A stretch of DNA of 64,000 nucleotides from Zoogloea sp. Lineage in GTDB: Bacteria; Pseudomonadota; Gammaproteobacteria; Burkholderiales; Rhodocyclaceae. The notes under the pieces are model-generated. The model was given only the letters and a program-made list of their open reading frames with translations. It was not told the DNA's origin and ran no database searches. Shown here piece after piece: positions 13,740-23,444 of this stretch; the stretch's first letter is position 1, and each line of letters opens with the position of its first letter. The stretch is from contig NZ_JAOAUU010000054.1 in the NCBI RefSeq assembly GCF_030157465.1, forward strand, positions 98,704-162,703. Reading direction: 5' to 3'. A program made the translations under genes and the position numbers.

Positions 13740-14816
13740 TCAGTCGAGGATGGCGGCCGGCTTGAGGCCTTCGCCGTACTGCAGGCGGTCGTTGAGGGCG
13801 CGGGTGACTTCGATGCGGCCGGTGGCGTCGACCCGCAGGGCGTGGTCGATGCCGAAGCGTTTTGCGTAGTCGCGCCAGCGTTCGCCGCCGAGGTAGGCCG
13901 GTTTGCTGGCGGCATCCGACAGGGTGCCGGCGAGGGCGCGCGGCGTGATGAGCAGGGTGACGGCCTGGGTTCCCTTCGCGGGGTGGCCGGTGCGCGGGTC
14001 AAGGAGGTGGCAGTAGCGCTCGCCATCGAGCTCGAAGAAGCGCTGGTAATCGCCCGAGGTGCCGATCGCTTCGCCGTCGCGCAGCGGCAGGGTGGCCAGC
14101 GGGCGTGGTTCGCGGGGGTGCTGGATACCCACCCGCCAGGGCGTATCGCCCTTGCTGCCCAGCGCCAGCACGTTGCCGCCGATGTTGATCAGGGCGTTGC
14201 TCACGCCGCGGGCCTTGAGAATGGTGGCGGCGCGGTCGAGCGCGTAGCCCTTGCCGTAGCCGCCGAGGTCGAGCTGCACCGCCGGGTTGCGGCTGGTGAC
14301 CCGGTTGTCGGCGATGCTGAGATCGGCCATTTGCGGGTGGGCGGAAATGGTCGCGGCAAGCTCGGCCGGGTCGGGCCTGAGCGGCTTGAAGGTGTCGGAG
14401 TGGAAGCCCCACAGGGCGATGAGATGGCCGAGGGCCGGGTTGAAGAGTTCGTCGCCGGTGGCGGCGATGGCCTTGGCGTCGGTGAGCATGGTGGCCAGCT
14501 CGGGTGACACCGGAATGCTCGTCTGTCCGGCGGCGATAGCGCTGTTGAGGGCGGTAAGCTCGGAGGGCTCCCAGGCGTGATAGGCCCGGTGCAGGCGGTC
14601 GAATTCGCGCAGCACTTCGGCTACGGCGGCCCGGGATGTGTCTTCGGATGCATCCCAGGTGAGCACTTCGACCCGGGTGCCGAAGACGTAGGCTTCCTGC
14701 TGTTGGAGGCGTTCGCGGGCGCAGCCGCCGAGCAGGCCGGCCAGCAGGCTGGCCGCGCAGAGGAGCGCGGCCAGCCTGCTGCCGGCGCGAAGCTTTGGAC
14801 GCAGGGTCAGGCGCAC
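13740..14816 (-). CDS. apbE: FAD:protein FMN transferase (ApbE), lipoprotein
   Basis: 358 residues from a GTG at 14816, which overlaps the end of gshB by 10 bases. The same frame runs open further upstream, but that part is antisense-like arginine-rich shadow of gshB. A signal sequence with lipobox (LAALLCAASLLAGLLGGC) anchors it to a membrane. Conserved: 'YVFGTRVEVLTW', 'VQLDLGGYGKGYALDRA', 'SNALINIGGNVLALG', 'GTSGDYQRFFE' and 'HLLDPRTGHPA'. ApbE attaches FMN covalently to threonines of periplasm-facing proteins such as RNF or NQR subunits. Confidence 0.93.
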   Translation of the reverse strand: MRLTLRPKLRAGSRLAALLCAASLLAGLLGGCARERLQQQEAYVFGTRVEVLTWDASEDTSRAAVAEVLREFDRLHRAYHAWEPSELTALNSAIAAGQTSIPVSPELATMLTDAKAIAATGDELFNPALGHLIALWGFHSDTFKPLRPDPAELAATISAHPQMADLSIADNRVTSRNPAVQLDLGGYGKGYALDRAATILKARGVSNALINIGGNVLALGSKGDTPWRVGIQHPREPRPLATLPLRDGEAIGTSGDYQRFFELDGERYCHLLDPRTGHPAKGTQAVTLLITPRALAGTLSDAASKPAYLGGERWRDYAKRFGIDHALRVDATGRIEVTRALNDRLQYGEGLKPAAILD

Positions 14817-15748
14817 GCTTTCTCGAGGGCGTCGATGACTGCGCCGGGTACGTCGAAGCCGGTTTGCGCGGTGATCTCGACCATGCAGGTGGGGCTGGTG
14901 ACGTTGATTTCGGTGAGCCGGTCGCCGATCACGTCGAGGCCGACGATGAGCAGGCCCCGCGCCCACAGGATGGGGGCGAGGTATTCGGCGATGGCGCGTT
15001 CGCCCTCGGTGAGCGGCATGGCTACGCCGCGGCCGCCGGCAGCGAGGTTGCCGCGGGTTTCGCCGGCCTTGGGAATGCGCGCCAGCGAGTAGGGGACGAC
15101 CTGCCCGCCGATGATCAGCACCCGCTTGTCGCCGCCCGAGATGGCGGGCAGGTAGGCCTGGGCCATGATCGTCCGGCTGCCCTCGTGGGTGAGGGTTTCG
15201 ATGATCACGTTGCGGTTGGGGTCGTCGGCGCGCACGCGGAAGATCTGGCTGCCGCCCATGCCGTCGAGGGGCTTGAGGATGGTGTCGCCGTGGGCGTCGA
15301 TGAAGGCGTTGATGTCGTCCGCGGCGCGTGCCACCCGGGTGGGCGGGATGAACTGCGGAAACTCGGTGATGGCGATTTTTTCGGAGTGATCGCGGATCGA
15401 GCGGGGCTGGTTGAAGATGCGCGCACCGGCCTGGGCGGCCCTCTCGAGCAGCCAGGTGGCGGTGATGTACTCGAAGTCGAAGGGCGGATCCTGGCGCATC
15501 AGCACGGCGTCGAAGGCGGTGAGCGGCGGGTTGGACATGGCGCCGGGTACGTACCAGGCGTCGTCCCCGTCGGTGGGCGTGATGGCCAGGGCCTGGGCGG
15601 ACACGGTGCCGCCGTCCCACACCAGGGCGTCGCGCTGAATGGCGAAGACTTCGTGGCCGCGGCGGGCGGCGGCACGCATCATGGCGATGCTCGAATCCTT
15701 GTAGGCCTTGAGTTGATCGAGGGGGTCGAGGATGAAGGCAAATTTCAT
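14807..15748 (-). CDS. gshB: Glutathione synthetase
   Basis: 313 residues from the ATG at 15748 (MKFAFILDPLDQLKAYKDSS), the standard N-terminus; the frame extends to 15868 without homology. ATP-grasp features: 'GDTILKPLDGMGGSQIFRV', 'IIETLTHEGSRTIMAQAYL', 'RVLIIGGQVVPYSLARIP' and 'INVTSPTCMVEI'. It joins gamma-glutamylcysteine and glycine in the cytoplasm. gshA is not in this window. apbE overlaps its 3' end; the methyltransferase gene ends 14 bases upstream. Confidence 0.95.
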   Translation of the reverse strand: MKFAFILDPLDQLKAYKDSSIAMMRAAARRGHEVFAIQRDALVWDGGTVSAQALAITPTDGDDAWYVPGAMSNPPLTAFDAVLMRQDPPFDFEYITATWLLERAAQAGARIFNQPRSIRDHSEKIAITEFPQFIPPTRVARAADDINAFIDAHGDTILKPLDGMGGSQIFRVRADDPNRNVIIETLTHEGSRTIMAQAYLPAISGGDKRVLIIGGQVVPYSLARIPKAGETRGNLAAGGRGVAMPLTEGERAIAEYLAPILWARGLLIVGLDVIGDRLTEINVTSPTCMVEITAQTGFDVPGAVIDALEKACA

Positions 15749-15762
15749 CGGTAGCTCCGGGG

Positions 15763-17028
15763 TCAGGCGGTGGGTTCGGCTGTAATGGCGGGCAGGAAGG
15801 CGCGGAAGCTGTCGGGCAGCGGCGCGTTTTCGAGGCTGCGCTGGGTGAAGAGGTAGCGCTTGTCGCACACGAAACCCAGGTCAGCCCAATCCACGGCGTT
15901 GAGGGCGTCGCGGAAGGCATCGAGATTCACATCCCGGCGATGGGGGAAGACGCCCATCACCGCGCCGTCGAAGTGGGGGCAGGCGTGCAGGAAGAAGGGG
16001 TTCGGCCGGCGGGTTTTGGTGTTGACGTAAACCCGCGGCGCGTCGGTTTGCGGGTATCCGCGGCCCCACTGCCACCAGTTGTTCTCGTCGAAGGCGCGGA
16101 TACGCCGGGCGATCAGGGTGTCGTGGTGGGGGAGCAGCACTTCCGGTGGGGGTTCGCCTGGTTCGCACCAGATCATGCGGCGGGTCTGACCGCTGCCTGC
16201 GGTGGATGAGGTGACGAAATCCCGGTTGCCGCTGGTTTCGTTGGCGTAGATGGCGTCGAGGCCGGATACCGCGCCAACCCTCACGCTGGCCACGTCGGCC
16301 AGGCTGAGGCTGTATTCGCCGTGGCAGAACAGCAGGTGGCCGGCGCACTCGGAGAAATGCCGGTACTGCCAGGGCGGGGATTCGAGGCTGGCGGCGAGGT
16401 CGTCGCCCTGGCCGATGCGTGCCCAGGCGGTGTTGTGGCTGAGGTTGCCCAGTTCGTAGCGCCAGATCAGGCAATTGGGCAGGGCTCCGGCAAACACGCG
16501 GGCGTCGCCCAGTTCGATGGCGTGGGTGATGGTGCCGCGTTCGTGCAGCCAGCGATTGAGCTGGCGGGCGCTGGTGGATTTGAGGAAATCCCGCGGGGTG
16601 ATGAAGATCAGCTCGCCGCCCGGCGCGAGGTGGAGCACGCACTTTTCGATGAAGAACAGGTACAGGTTGCTGCGCCCGTCGAAGCCGTCCTGGCGCAGCA
16701 GGGCGCGGGTGGCCGGCGAGATGTCCTGGTAGCGCACATAGGGCGGGTTGCCGATCACCGAGTCGAATTTTTCGCTTTCGGGGTAGGCGAAGAAATCCAT
16801 GGTGAGGGCGCCCGGCGGAGCCTGGCGGGCATCGAGTTCGATGCCGACCGCGTTGTGCAGGTGCTTCAGGAAGGCGCCGTCGCCGCAGGAAGGCTCCAGC
16901 GCGCGTCCGGCGTTCTGGCGCAGGCGCAGCATGCAGCGGACGACCGGCTCGGGCGTGAACACCTGGCCAAGGGTCGAGATGTCCGGAATCGGGGCGGGTG
17001 ACGGGGAGGATTGCATCAGGGGTTGCAT
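15763..17028 (-). CDS. N6-adenine DNA methyltransferase, apparently solitary
   Basis: 421 residues from the ATG at 17028 (MQPLMQSSPSP); the frame continues to 17112. Motif X-like 'GQVFTPEPVVRCMLRL', SAM motif I 'ALEPSCGDGAFLKHL', and catalytic motif IV 'VIGNPPYVRYQDI' identify an N6-adenine amino-methyltransferase of the gamma (HsdM/Eco57I-like) class. The C-terminal 200 residues are probably target recognition ('NNWWQWGRGYPQTD'). No endonuclease gene or specificity subunit adjoins, so a regulatory or orphan enzyme is more likely than a restriction system. It sits before gshB on the same strand. Confidence 0.8.
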   Translation of the reverse strand: MQPLMQSSPSPAPIPDISTLGQVFTPEPVVRCMLRLRQNAGRALEPSCGDGAFLKHLHNAVGIELDARQAPPGALTMDFFAYPESEKFDSVIGNPPYVRYQDISPATRALLRQDGFDGRSNLYLFFIEKCVLHLAPGGELIFITPRDFLKSTSARQLNRWLHERGTITHAIELGDARVFAGALPNCLIWRYELGNLSHNTAWARIGQGDDLAASLESPPWQYRHFSECAGHLLFCHGEYSLSLADVASVRVGAVSGLDAIYANETSGNRDFVTSSTAGSGQTRRMIWCEPGEPPPEVLLPHHDTLIARRIRAFDENNWWQWGRGYPQTDAPRVYVNTKTRRPNPFFLHACPHFDGAVMGVFPHRRDVNLDAFRDALNAVDWADLGFVCDKRYLFTQRSLENAPLPDSFRAFLPAITAEPTA

Positions 17029-17293
17029 CGGGGCGGCAAATGCGAGGGCTGGCGAATTGTGCAGGAAGCGGGGCAGGCAGGCCAGTGTTGCCCGTCGTGG
17101 GTACAAACTCACAGGTTTGTCGTGCGGGCCGCCAAGTAATTAACGAATTTGCGCAAATATGTTTCCGGGTTTGGTTTGCCGATGGATGCCTCTGTACTAT
17201 TCGCCGGAATGTTAAATAACTATTCAGCGAGGCGTGCCGGGTGTCCCGTTGGGCAGATCTGGCGGTGACCCCGATGTTTATCGAAAGTGCTGC

Positions 17294-18214
17294 ATGACTC
17301 ACCTTCCGCACAGGATTTTTTCGCTTCCCTTCATTGTTCGCGGCAAGCATCTTTTTTCCGTTCCGTTGCGCCTGGCCGTGAGTGAGGCGTCGCTCCCCGA
17401 CGTGCTTGGCGGACGGGCCGCCCGCGAGCTGGCTGAGCAGAGCCTCCCGTCAGGTGTCGATGGCATGCTTCAGCGCTGCGTCGCCGATCCGGGGTGGCGT
17501 ACCCACACCGTCCACGACAATCGCATCGCCTACGTGCTGACTCGCGACGTGTGGCATTACCTGGCCTGGGCAGGCTGCTACGACCGCTTTCTGGAGGGCC
17601 GTTTTTCGGCCAAGACCCGCGAGTCCTTCGAGCGGGACGAGGCGCGCTTCATCGACCAGTTCGGCCGTGACGGTGCGGGAGCCGGCCGGCTTGACCTGCG
17701 GGAATACAGCAGGCCCGGGGAGATCGCCGAGTTTCGCCGGCACGCCGCAGCGATTGGCGCCACGGGTGGCGTCTCCGGCATTCCGGGGGCGGACATCGAA
17801 CCCGGCCCGGCGGCCGAGCGGGGCGAGTTGAAGGGTTTTGTGCTGTTTGCCGATTCGATGCCGGTGGCCTGCGTGTGCCTGCTGGCGTCGGGCGAGACGC
17901 TGCAGTATGTCTGCTCCGGCGAGCGGGACGATTTTCGCCAGTGGTCGGCCGGTACCATCACTCACTTGCAGGCCTTTCAGCGCCTGTTTGCCGATCCGCG
18001 CTACCGCTACGTGGATTTTCGCCCCGGCGAGAGCGAACTGAAGCGCCAGTTTGCCAATGGCGCATTACGCAGCGCGGTGGTGCTGAATCTCCGCCCCACC
18101 TTGCGCAACCGGCTGTTGCTCGCGGCCTATGGCCTGTCCTCGCGCTCGTCGGGTGCCGGTGGCGCCAGCCCGGCGTCGGATTTGATCCGCGCCCAGCTGG
18201 CGTTGCTGGACTGA
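17294..18214 (+). CDS. GNAT-fold (CelD/BioF2-like) acyltransferase-like protein
   Basis: 306 residues from the ATG at 17294 (MTHLPHRIFSLPFIVRGKH); an in-frame GTG at 17234 is possible. The second half has the layout of Acetyltransf_6/FemX-type GNAT folds: 'LKGFVLFADSMPVACVCLLASGETLQYVCSG', then 'TITHLQAFQRLFADPRYRYVDFRPGESELKRQF', where the strand-helix ends in a FRPG-x-SELK motif. Such proteins act in polysaccharide or amino-acyl transfer, but the substrate is unknown. It is monocistronic, and the upstream 200 bases are AT-rich enough for a promoter. Confidence 0.6.
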   Translation: MTHLPHRIFSLPFIVRGKHLFSVPLRLAVSEASLPDVLGGRAARELAEQSLPSGVDGMLQRCVADPGWRTHTVHDNRIAYVLTRDVWHYLAWAGCYDRFLEGRFSAKTRESFERDEARFIDQFGRDGAGAGRLDLREYSRPGEIAEFRRHAAAIGATGGVSGIPGADIEPGPAAERGELKGFVLFADSMPVACVCLLASGETLQYVCSGERDDFRQWSAGTITHLQAFQRLFADPRYRYVDFRPGESELKRQFANGALRSAVVLNLRPTLRNRLLLAAYGLSSRSSGAGGASPASDLIRAQLALLD

Positions 18215-18230
18215 TTCCGGGCAGGGCGCT

Positions 18231-19457
18231 TCAGGCAGCGAGAAACAGCATCAGCAGTTCGTTGAGAAAGTGGCGGCCGCGGGTTGTCGGACGGACGGTG
18301 TCGCCATCGACCGTGATGAAGCCCTGCTGGCGGGCCTTGAGCAGCCCTTCCTCGGCGGCCTCGAAGGGCAGGCCGGTGCGCTCGGCAAACAGCCGCCGGG
18401 GAAAGCCCTGGTTGAGGCGCAGGGCGTTCATCATGAATTCGAAAGGCAACTCGGCGGCGGTGATGTCGCGCCGTTCCTGCACGAATTCGCCCGTTTGTCG
18501 GGCGGCCAGGTAGGCCGCCGGGCTCTTGGGGCGGGTTTCGCGCACGATGCCGGCGTGGGACGAGAGCTTGCCGTGGGCGCCGGCGCCAATCCCCAGGTAA
18601 TCACCGAAAGTCCAGTAGTTGAGGTTGTGCCGGCACTCGCGATTCGGCTTGGCGAATGCCGAGGTTTCGTAGTGGCCGTAGCCGGCTTCGCCGAGGCGCG
18701 CCTCGATGTGGTCCTGCATGTCGGCCGAGGCGTCCGGGTCGGGCACCACCGGCGGATTGGCGGCGAAGGCGGTGTTGGGTTCCAGCGTGAGGTGGTAGCA
18801 CGACAGGTGCGTGGGGCCGAGGGCCAGTGCGGTGGCCAGGTCGGCCTCGGCCTCGGCGAGGCTCTGGCCGGGCAGCGCATACATCAGGTCGAGGTTGACC
18901 GCCTCGAAGTGGGTGAGCGCGGCTTCGGCGGCGGCGATCGCGTCGGCACGGCCGTGGATGCGCCCGAGAGCCTGCAGGTGGCCTTCGTTGAAACTCTGGA
19001 TGCCCACCGACAGGCGATTGACGCCGGCCTGGCGAAAGGCCCTGAAGCGCCCCGAATCAACGGTGCCGGGGTTGGCTTCGAGGGTGATTTCGGCCAGCGG
19101 ATCCAGCTGCACGCGCATGCGGATGGCGGTGAGAAGTTCATCCAGGCCGTCGGGGCTGATCAGGCTGGGGGTGCCGCCTCCGATGAAGATGCTGTGCACG
19201 CGCCTGCCCCAGATCTGCGGCAGGGCGCTTTCGAGATCAGCCACCAGGGCTTCGATGTAGGCCGCCTCGGGGATGCCTTCGTCGCGCACGGCGTGGGAGT
19301 TGAAGTCGCAGTAAGGGCACTTCTTGACGCACCACGGGTAGTGCACGTAAAGCGACAGCGGCGGTGAGGCGGTGAGCTGTGCTTCCCAGGGGCTGGCGCC
19401 GACGGCAGGCTTCGGCGCAGCTTTTGGGGTGATCGGAATGATCCTGGGTTCGGCCAT
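18231..19457 (-). CDS. hemW: HemW, radical SAM haem chaperone
   Basis: 408 residues. The radical SAM cluster motif is 'YVHYPWCVKKCPYCDFNSH' (CxxxCxxC), followed by 'FIGGGTPSLISPDGLDELL', 'LEANPGTVDSGRF' and 'VNRLSVGIQSFNEGHLQALGRIH'. The C-terminal HemN-like domain contains 'GIGAGAHGKLS'. HemW is related to oxygen-independent coproporphyrinogen oxidase but lacks the N-terminal extension and acts in haem delivery. It follows rdgB by 33 bases in the conserved rph-rdgB-hemW order. Confidence 0.93.
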   Translation of the reverse strand: MAEPRIIPITPKAAPKPAVGASPWEAQLTASPPLSLYVHYPWCVKKCPYCDFNSHAVRDEGIPEAAYIEALVADLESALPQIWGRRVHSIFIGGGTPSLISPDGLDELLTAIRMRVQLDPLAEITLEANPGTVDSGRFRAFRQAGVNRLSVGIQSFNEGHLQALGRIHGRADAIAAAEAALTHFEAVNLDLMYALPGQSLAEAEADLATALALGPTHLSCYHLTLEPNTAFAANPPVVPDPDASADMQDHIEARLGEAGYGHYETSAFAKPNRECRHNLNYWTFGDYLGIGAGAHGKLSSHAGIVRETRPKSPAAYLAARQTGEFVQERRDITAAELPFEFMMNALRLNQGFPRRLFAERTGLPFEAAEEGLLKARQQGFITVDGDTVRPTTRGRHFLNELLMLFLAA

Positions 19458-19490
19458 GAATGGATTTGAGCGGTGAGACGGGGCTGAAGG

Positions 19491-20084
19491 TCAGGCGGCT
19501 TCGGCGCGCAGCTTGTCGAGCAGCTGGCGGAAGGCGTTGCCGCGGTGGGACAGCATGTTCTTCAGTTCGGAAGGGATTTCGGCGGCGGTCTGCTCAAGCT
19601 CGGTGACGAGGAACAGCGGGTCGTAGCCAAAGCCTTCCTGGCCGCGCGGGGTGTCGAGGATCTGGCCGTGCCATTCGCCGCAGGCGATGAGCGGCTGCGG
19701 GTCGTCGGCGTGGCGGACCAGCGCGAGGGCGCAGTAGAAGCGGGCGCGCCGGTTGGTTTCGCCGGCCAGGCGTTCGAGGAGCAGGGCGTTGTTGCGCTGG
19801 TCGGACTTGGGCTCGCCGGCAAAGCGGGCCGACAGTACGCCGGGGGCGCCGCCAAGCACGTCGACGCACAGCCCGGAATCGTCGGCCAGCGCCGGCAGGC
19901 CGGTGGCGCGCGCGGCGTGGCGGGCCTTGGCGATGGCGTTTTCAATGAAGCTGGGGTGCGGCTCTTCGGCCTCGGAGACATTGAAGGCCGACTGGGGCAG
20001 CACTTCGATGCCCAGCGGGGCGAGCAGGGCGGCGAGTTCCTTGAGCTTGCCGGCGTTACCGCTGGCGAGGACGAGCTGTTTCAT
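19491..20084 (-). CDS. rdgB: dITP/XTP pyrophosphatase (RdgB/HAM1)
   Basis: 197 residues. N-terminal 'LVLASGNAGKLKELAALL', metal-binding 'ALADDSGLCVDVLGGAPGVLSARFAG' and C-terminal 'GYDPLFLV' and 'SHRGNAFRQLL' are family hallmarks. It removes non-canonical purine triphosphates such as ITP and XTP from the nucleotide pool. It lies 20 bases after rph and 33 before hemW. Confidence 0.96.
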   Translation of the reverse strand: MKQLVLASGNAGKLKELAALLAPLGIEVLPQSAFNVSEAEEPHPSFIENAIAKARHAARATGLPALADDSGLCVDVLGGAPGVLSARFAGEPKSDQRNNALLLERLAGETNRRARFYCALALVRHADDPQPLIACGEWHGQILDTPRGQEGFGYDPLFLVTELEQTAAEIPSELKNMLSHRGNAFRQLLDKLRAEAA

Positions 20085-20104
20085 GGCGCGGCTCCGGTTG
20101 GGGC

Positions 20105-20866
<762 letters not shown>

Positions 20867-21318
20867 GGATTTTTATGGGTAGCTGAAATCCTTTTGCTGC
20901 AAGGCTTTCAGGTGTTTCGCCATTTGCGGGCTATGCGTCTGGCTGCACGGATTGCTGTGGTCAGCTTCCATTGTAGCCAGTGGTCACAGCTGATGTGTGG
21001 GCTGCGCATAGTTCACCCGGTCAGGGCTCAGGCTTTCGGGCTGGCCCCTGTCGGGCTTGAAAATACAAATGCCATATTTGATCGCGCCAGGTGCTCGGCA
21101 GCAAACCCTTGCGTCAAGTCCAGGCAATTCCTGCCGACAACAGCGCGTCCATCAGATGCCGCCAACGCGGGTTGTCGGCGATCGGTGATGGCGATTCCGT
21201 CTGACAGAGATCAAACATAGGCCGTGCTGCCGCCCATGGCCATCAAGCCTGTACTCAAGACGGGCACTGGGGCGCCGTTTAGAAACTGTCTGCCCATTAC
21301 AAAAACAGAAAGAAAAAT
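20867..21318. other. 452-base divergent intergenic region between rph and the chemoreceptor gene
   Basis: No convincing gene is seen. The right half contains the flagellar-type promoter described separately and, before the chemoreceptor ATG, an A-rich ribosome-binding segment (AGAAAGAAAAAT). The left half should carry the rph promoter. An open frame entering from 20411 is a shadow of rph. Confidence 0.5.
21114..21140 (+). promoter_or_regulatory. Sigma-28 (FliA) type promoter for the chemoreceptor
   Basis: TCAAG (21114-21118) and GCCGACAA (21133-21140) are separated by 14 bases, close to the motility promoter pattern TCAAG-N14-GCCGATA known in gamma- and betaproteobacteria. The chemoreceptor start is about 170 bases downstream. 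This fits a class of gene normally controlled by FliA. Confidence 0.6.
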
Positions 21319-23358
21319 ATGAATGCACTTCGTCACTGGTTCGGATCCAGCATTGCGGGCAAGCTCAATGCTGCCCTCACGGTGATCATCTCCATCGTTT
21401 TCCTTGTGGTGGGCAGCTTGCTGACCTACTGGCTCGGCGATAGCCTGGAGCGGCGCGCGGTTAAAGAGCTGCAACTCACCAACCAGCAGGTTGTGGACAT
21501 GATGGGCGCTTATTCCAGTTCGCTGGAGGAGAGCGCACGCTTGCTGGGCGCCACGTTTGCGGCCAGCCTGCCAAAGAGGATGAGTGTTGATCCGGCCCAC
21601 TCCGTGGCCTCGGGTGAGAAAACCCTTCCGGCCCTTAAAGGGGGGGATGTCGTCTTCAACAACAACTTTGCCCAGGTGGATGAGTTTTCCCGCCTCACGG
21701 GGGGCGTCGCGACCCTCTTCGTGCGGGACGGAGACAACTTCTTCCGTGTCACCACGTCGGTAAAGAACAAGGGCGGTGCGCGCGTAACCGGCACCGCTCT
21801 GGATGCAAAGCATCCAGCCTACCGACTGCTGCTCGAAGGTAAGCCCTACGTGGGCAAGGCCACGCTGTTCGGCAAGGACTACATGACCCGCTACCTGCCC
21901 ATCAAGGACGAGGCGGACAAGGTGATCGGGATCGCCTTCGTGGGCCTGGATCTTACCGAGAGCATCAAGGCGCTGAAGGACAAGGTGAAGTCCGTGAAGG
22001 TGGGCGACACCGGCTATGTGTTTGTGCTGGATGCCTCGATTGTGCCTGGCATGGCGGTGATTCACCCCGCTGCCGAAGGCCAGAACCTGATGGACGTGAA
22101 GGACAGTCAAGGGGTGTCCGTTGCGCGCACCCTGATCGAGAAAGGCACTGGTGTCACGCGCTACTGGTGGCAGAACGCCGGCGAGAAGGAGGCACGGGAA
22201 AAGCTCGTCGCGGTTCAGCCCTTTGAGAAATGGGGCTGGCTGGTGGCCGCCGGTGCTGACTCGGACGAGTTTGTCCACGAGGTGCGTGCCCTCCAGATCC
22301 AGATCGCGGTTGCTGCAATCGTTGTGACGCTGATCCTGGTGGGAACCATGGTGATCGCGACAAGACACTGGATCACTCACCCGCTGCGCCAGGCACTTGC
22401 CGTGACTCAGCGCGTGGCCGACGGTGACCTGACCCAGCACATCCAGGCCGATTCCGCCGATGAGGTCGGGGAATTGCTCCGGTCCGTCGACGGCATGAGC
22501 ACGCACCTCCGGAGCATGATCGGAGAAATCGATGCCGGCATCCAGGGCCTGGCGGAAAGCGCCCACACGCTATCGCTGGCCTCCGACGCCGTTGCCTCGA
22601 GCTCGGGGACGCAAAGCCAGTCGGCCGTGGTGATGGCTGGCGCGGTGGAGCAGATGACGGAGAGCATCCAGCAGGTGGCTGAGCACGCGCAATCCTGCAG
22701 GGGGCTTGCAGAAAGCTCGGGCGATGTCTCGGATTCCGGGATCGAGGTGATCAATCAGGCGATATCGAGCATGTCCATGATCGCCGACACGGTCAAGAAG
22801 TCGGCCGAGGCGGTGCTGCATCTGGGCGACGAGTCCAAGGCCATCTCACAGATCGTGAATGTGATTCGGGAAATCGCTGACCAGACCAACCTGCTGGCCT
22901 TGAATGCGGCTATCGAAGCTGCGCGTGCGGGTGAGGCAGGCCGCGGGTTCGCCGTCGTGGCGGACGAGGTGCGCAAGCTCGCGGAGCGAACCAGCTTGTC
23001 GACAAAAGAGATTACGCGGATGGTCGATGATATCCAGGCCGGCGCGGCGAAGGCCGTTCAAAGCATGACCATGGGCGAAGGGCAGGTTCAGGAGGGCGTT
23101 TCCCTTGCCGGTGAGGCCGGCGGCCGCATTGCGGATATCAAGATTGGTGCGACGCAGGTCAGCGATGCGGTGATCGGGATTTCGAACTCCCTGCGCGAAC
23201 AGAGTGCCGCCAACCGGGAGATCGCCAGAAACGTGGAAACCATCGCCGAGCAAGCAGTGCAGAACCACGCCCAGGCCCGCTCGACCTCCGACGCCGCGCG
23301 TGAAATGGAGGTGCTGACGAGGCAGATCCGGACGAGCATTTCCCGATTCAGGACTTGA
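21319..23358 (+). CDS. Methyl-accepting chemotaxis protein with periplasmic Cache sensor
   Basis: 679 residues. TM1 at about 12-36 ([20 protein letters not shown]), a periplasmic Cache_3/Cache_2-type sensor at about 40-320 ('[13 protein letters not shown]', '[23 protein letters not shown]', '[11 protein letters not shown]', '[15 protein letters not shown]'), TM2 at about 330-352, HAMP, then a signalling domain whose tip is '[22 protein letters not shown]'. Periplasmic Cache domains bind small organic acids or similar ligands; the ligand here is unknown. No CheR-docking pentapeptide is seen at the C-terminus. The gene lies between two minus-strand units (rph upstream, PP2C/kinase downstream). 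Confidence 0.93.
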   Translation: MNALRHWFGSSIAGKLNAALTVIISIVFLVVGSLLTYWLGDSLERRAVKELQLTNQQVVDMMGAYSSSLEESARLLGATFAASLPKRMSVDPAHSVASGEKTLPALKGGDVVFNNNFAQVDEFSRLTGGVATLFVRDGDNFFRVTTSVKNKGGARVTGTALDAKHPAYRLLLEGKPYVGKATLFGKDYMTRYLPIKDEADKVIGIAFVGLDLTESIKALKDKVKSVKVGDTGYVFVLDASIVPGMAVIHPAAEGQNLMDVKDSQGVSVARTLIEKGTGVTRYWWQNAGEKEAREKLVAVQPFEKWGWLVAAGADSDEFVHEVRALQIQIAVAAIVVTLILVGTMVIATRHWITHPLRQALAVTQRVADGDLTQHIQADSADEVGELLRSVDGMSTHLRSMIGEIDAGIQGLAESAHTLSLASDAVASSSGTQSQSAVVMAGAVEQMTESIQQVAEHAQSCRGLAESSGDVSDSGIEVINQAISSMSMIADTVKKSAEAVLHLGDESKAISQIVNVIREIADQTNLLALNAAIEAARAGEAGRGFAVVADEVRKLAERTSLSTKEITRMVDDIQAGAAKAVQSMTMGEGQVQEGVSLAGEAGGRIADIKIGATQVSDAVIGISNSLREQSAANREIARNVETIAEQAVQNHAQARSTSDAAREMEVLTRQIRTSISRFRT

Positions 23359-23404
23359 TCATCCAGGCTGCTGCCCGACTTGGGTCGGGCAAATGCTTGA
23401 AAAC

Positions 23405-23444
23405 AATGAATTCAGGCGACCGCATGGGGTCGCCTGAATTCATT
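23405..23444 (-). terminator. 17-base-pair perfect hairpin at the end of the PP2C gene
   Basis: The arms 23405-23421 and 23428-23444 are perfectly complementary around a 6-base loop. On the minus strand the stem is followed by GTTTTC, and the stem includes the PP2C stop codon at 23440-23442. It lies between convergent genes and could act on both strands. Confidence 0.7.

Noticed and set aside
13740..15920. 726-residue minus-strand frame as a single ApbE fusion
   Set aside because: The upstream half is arginine-rich shadow of gshB; the lipoprotein signal starts at the GTG at 14816.
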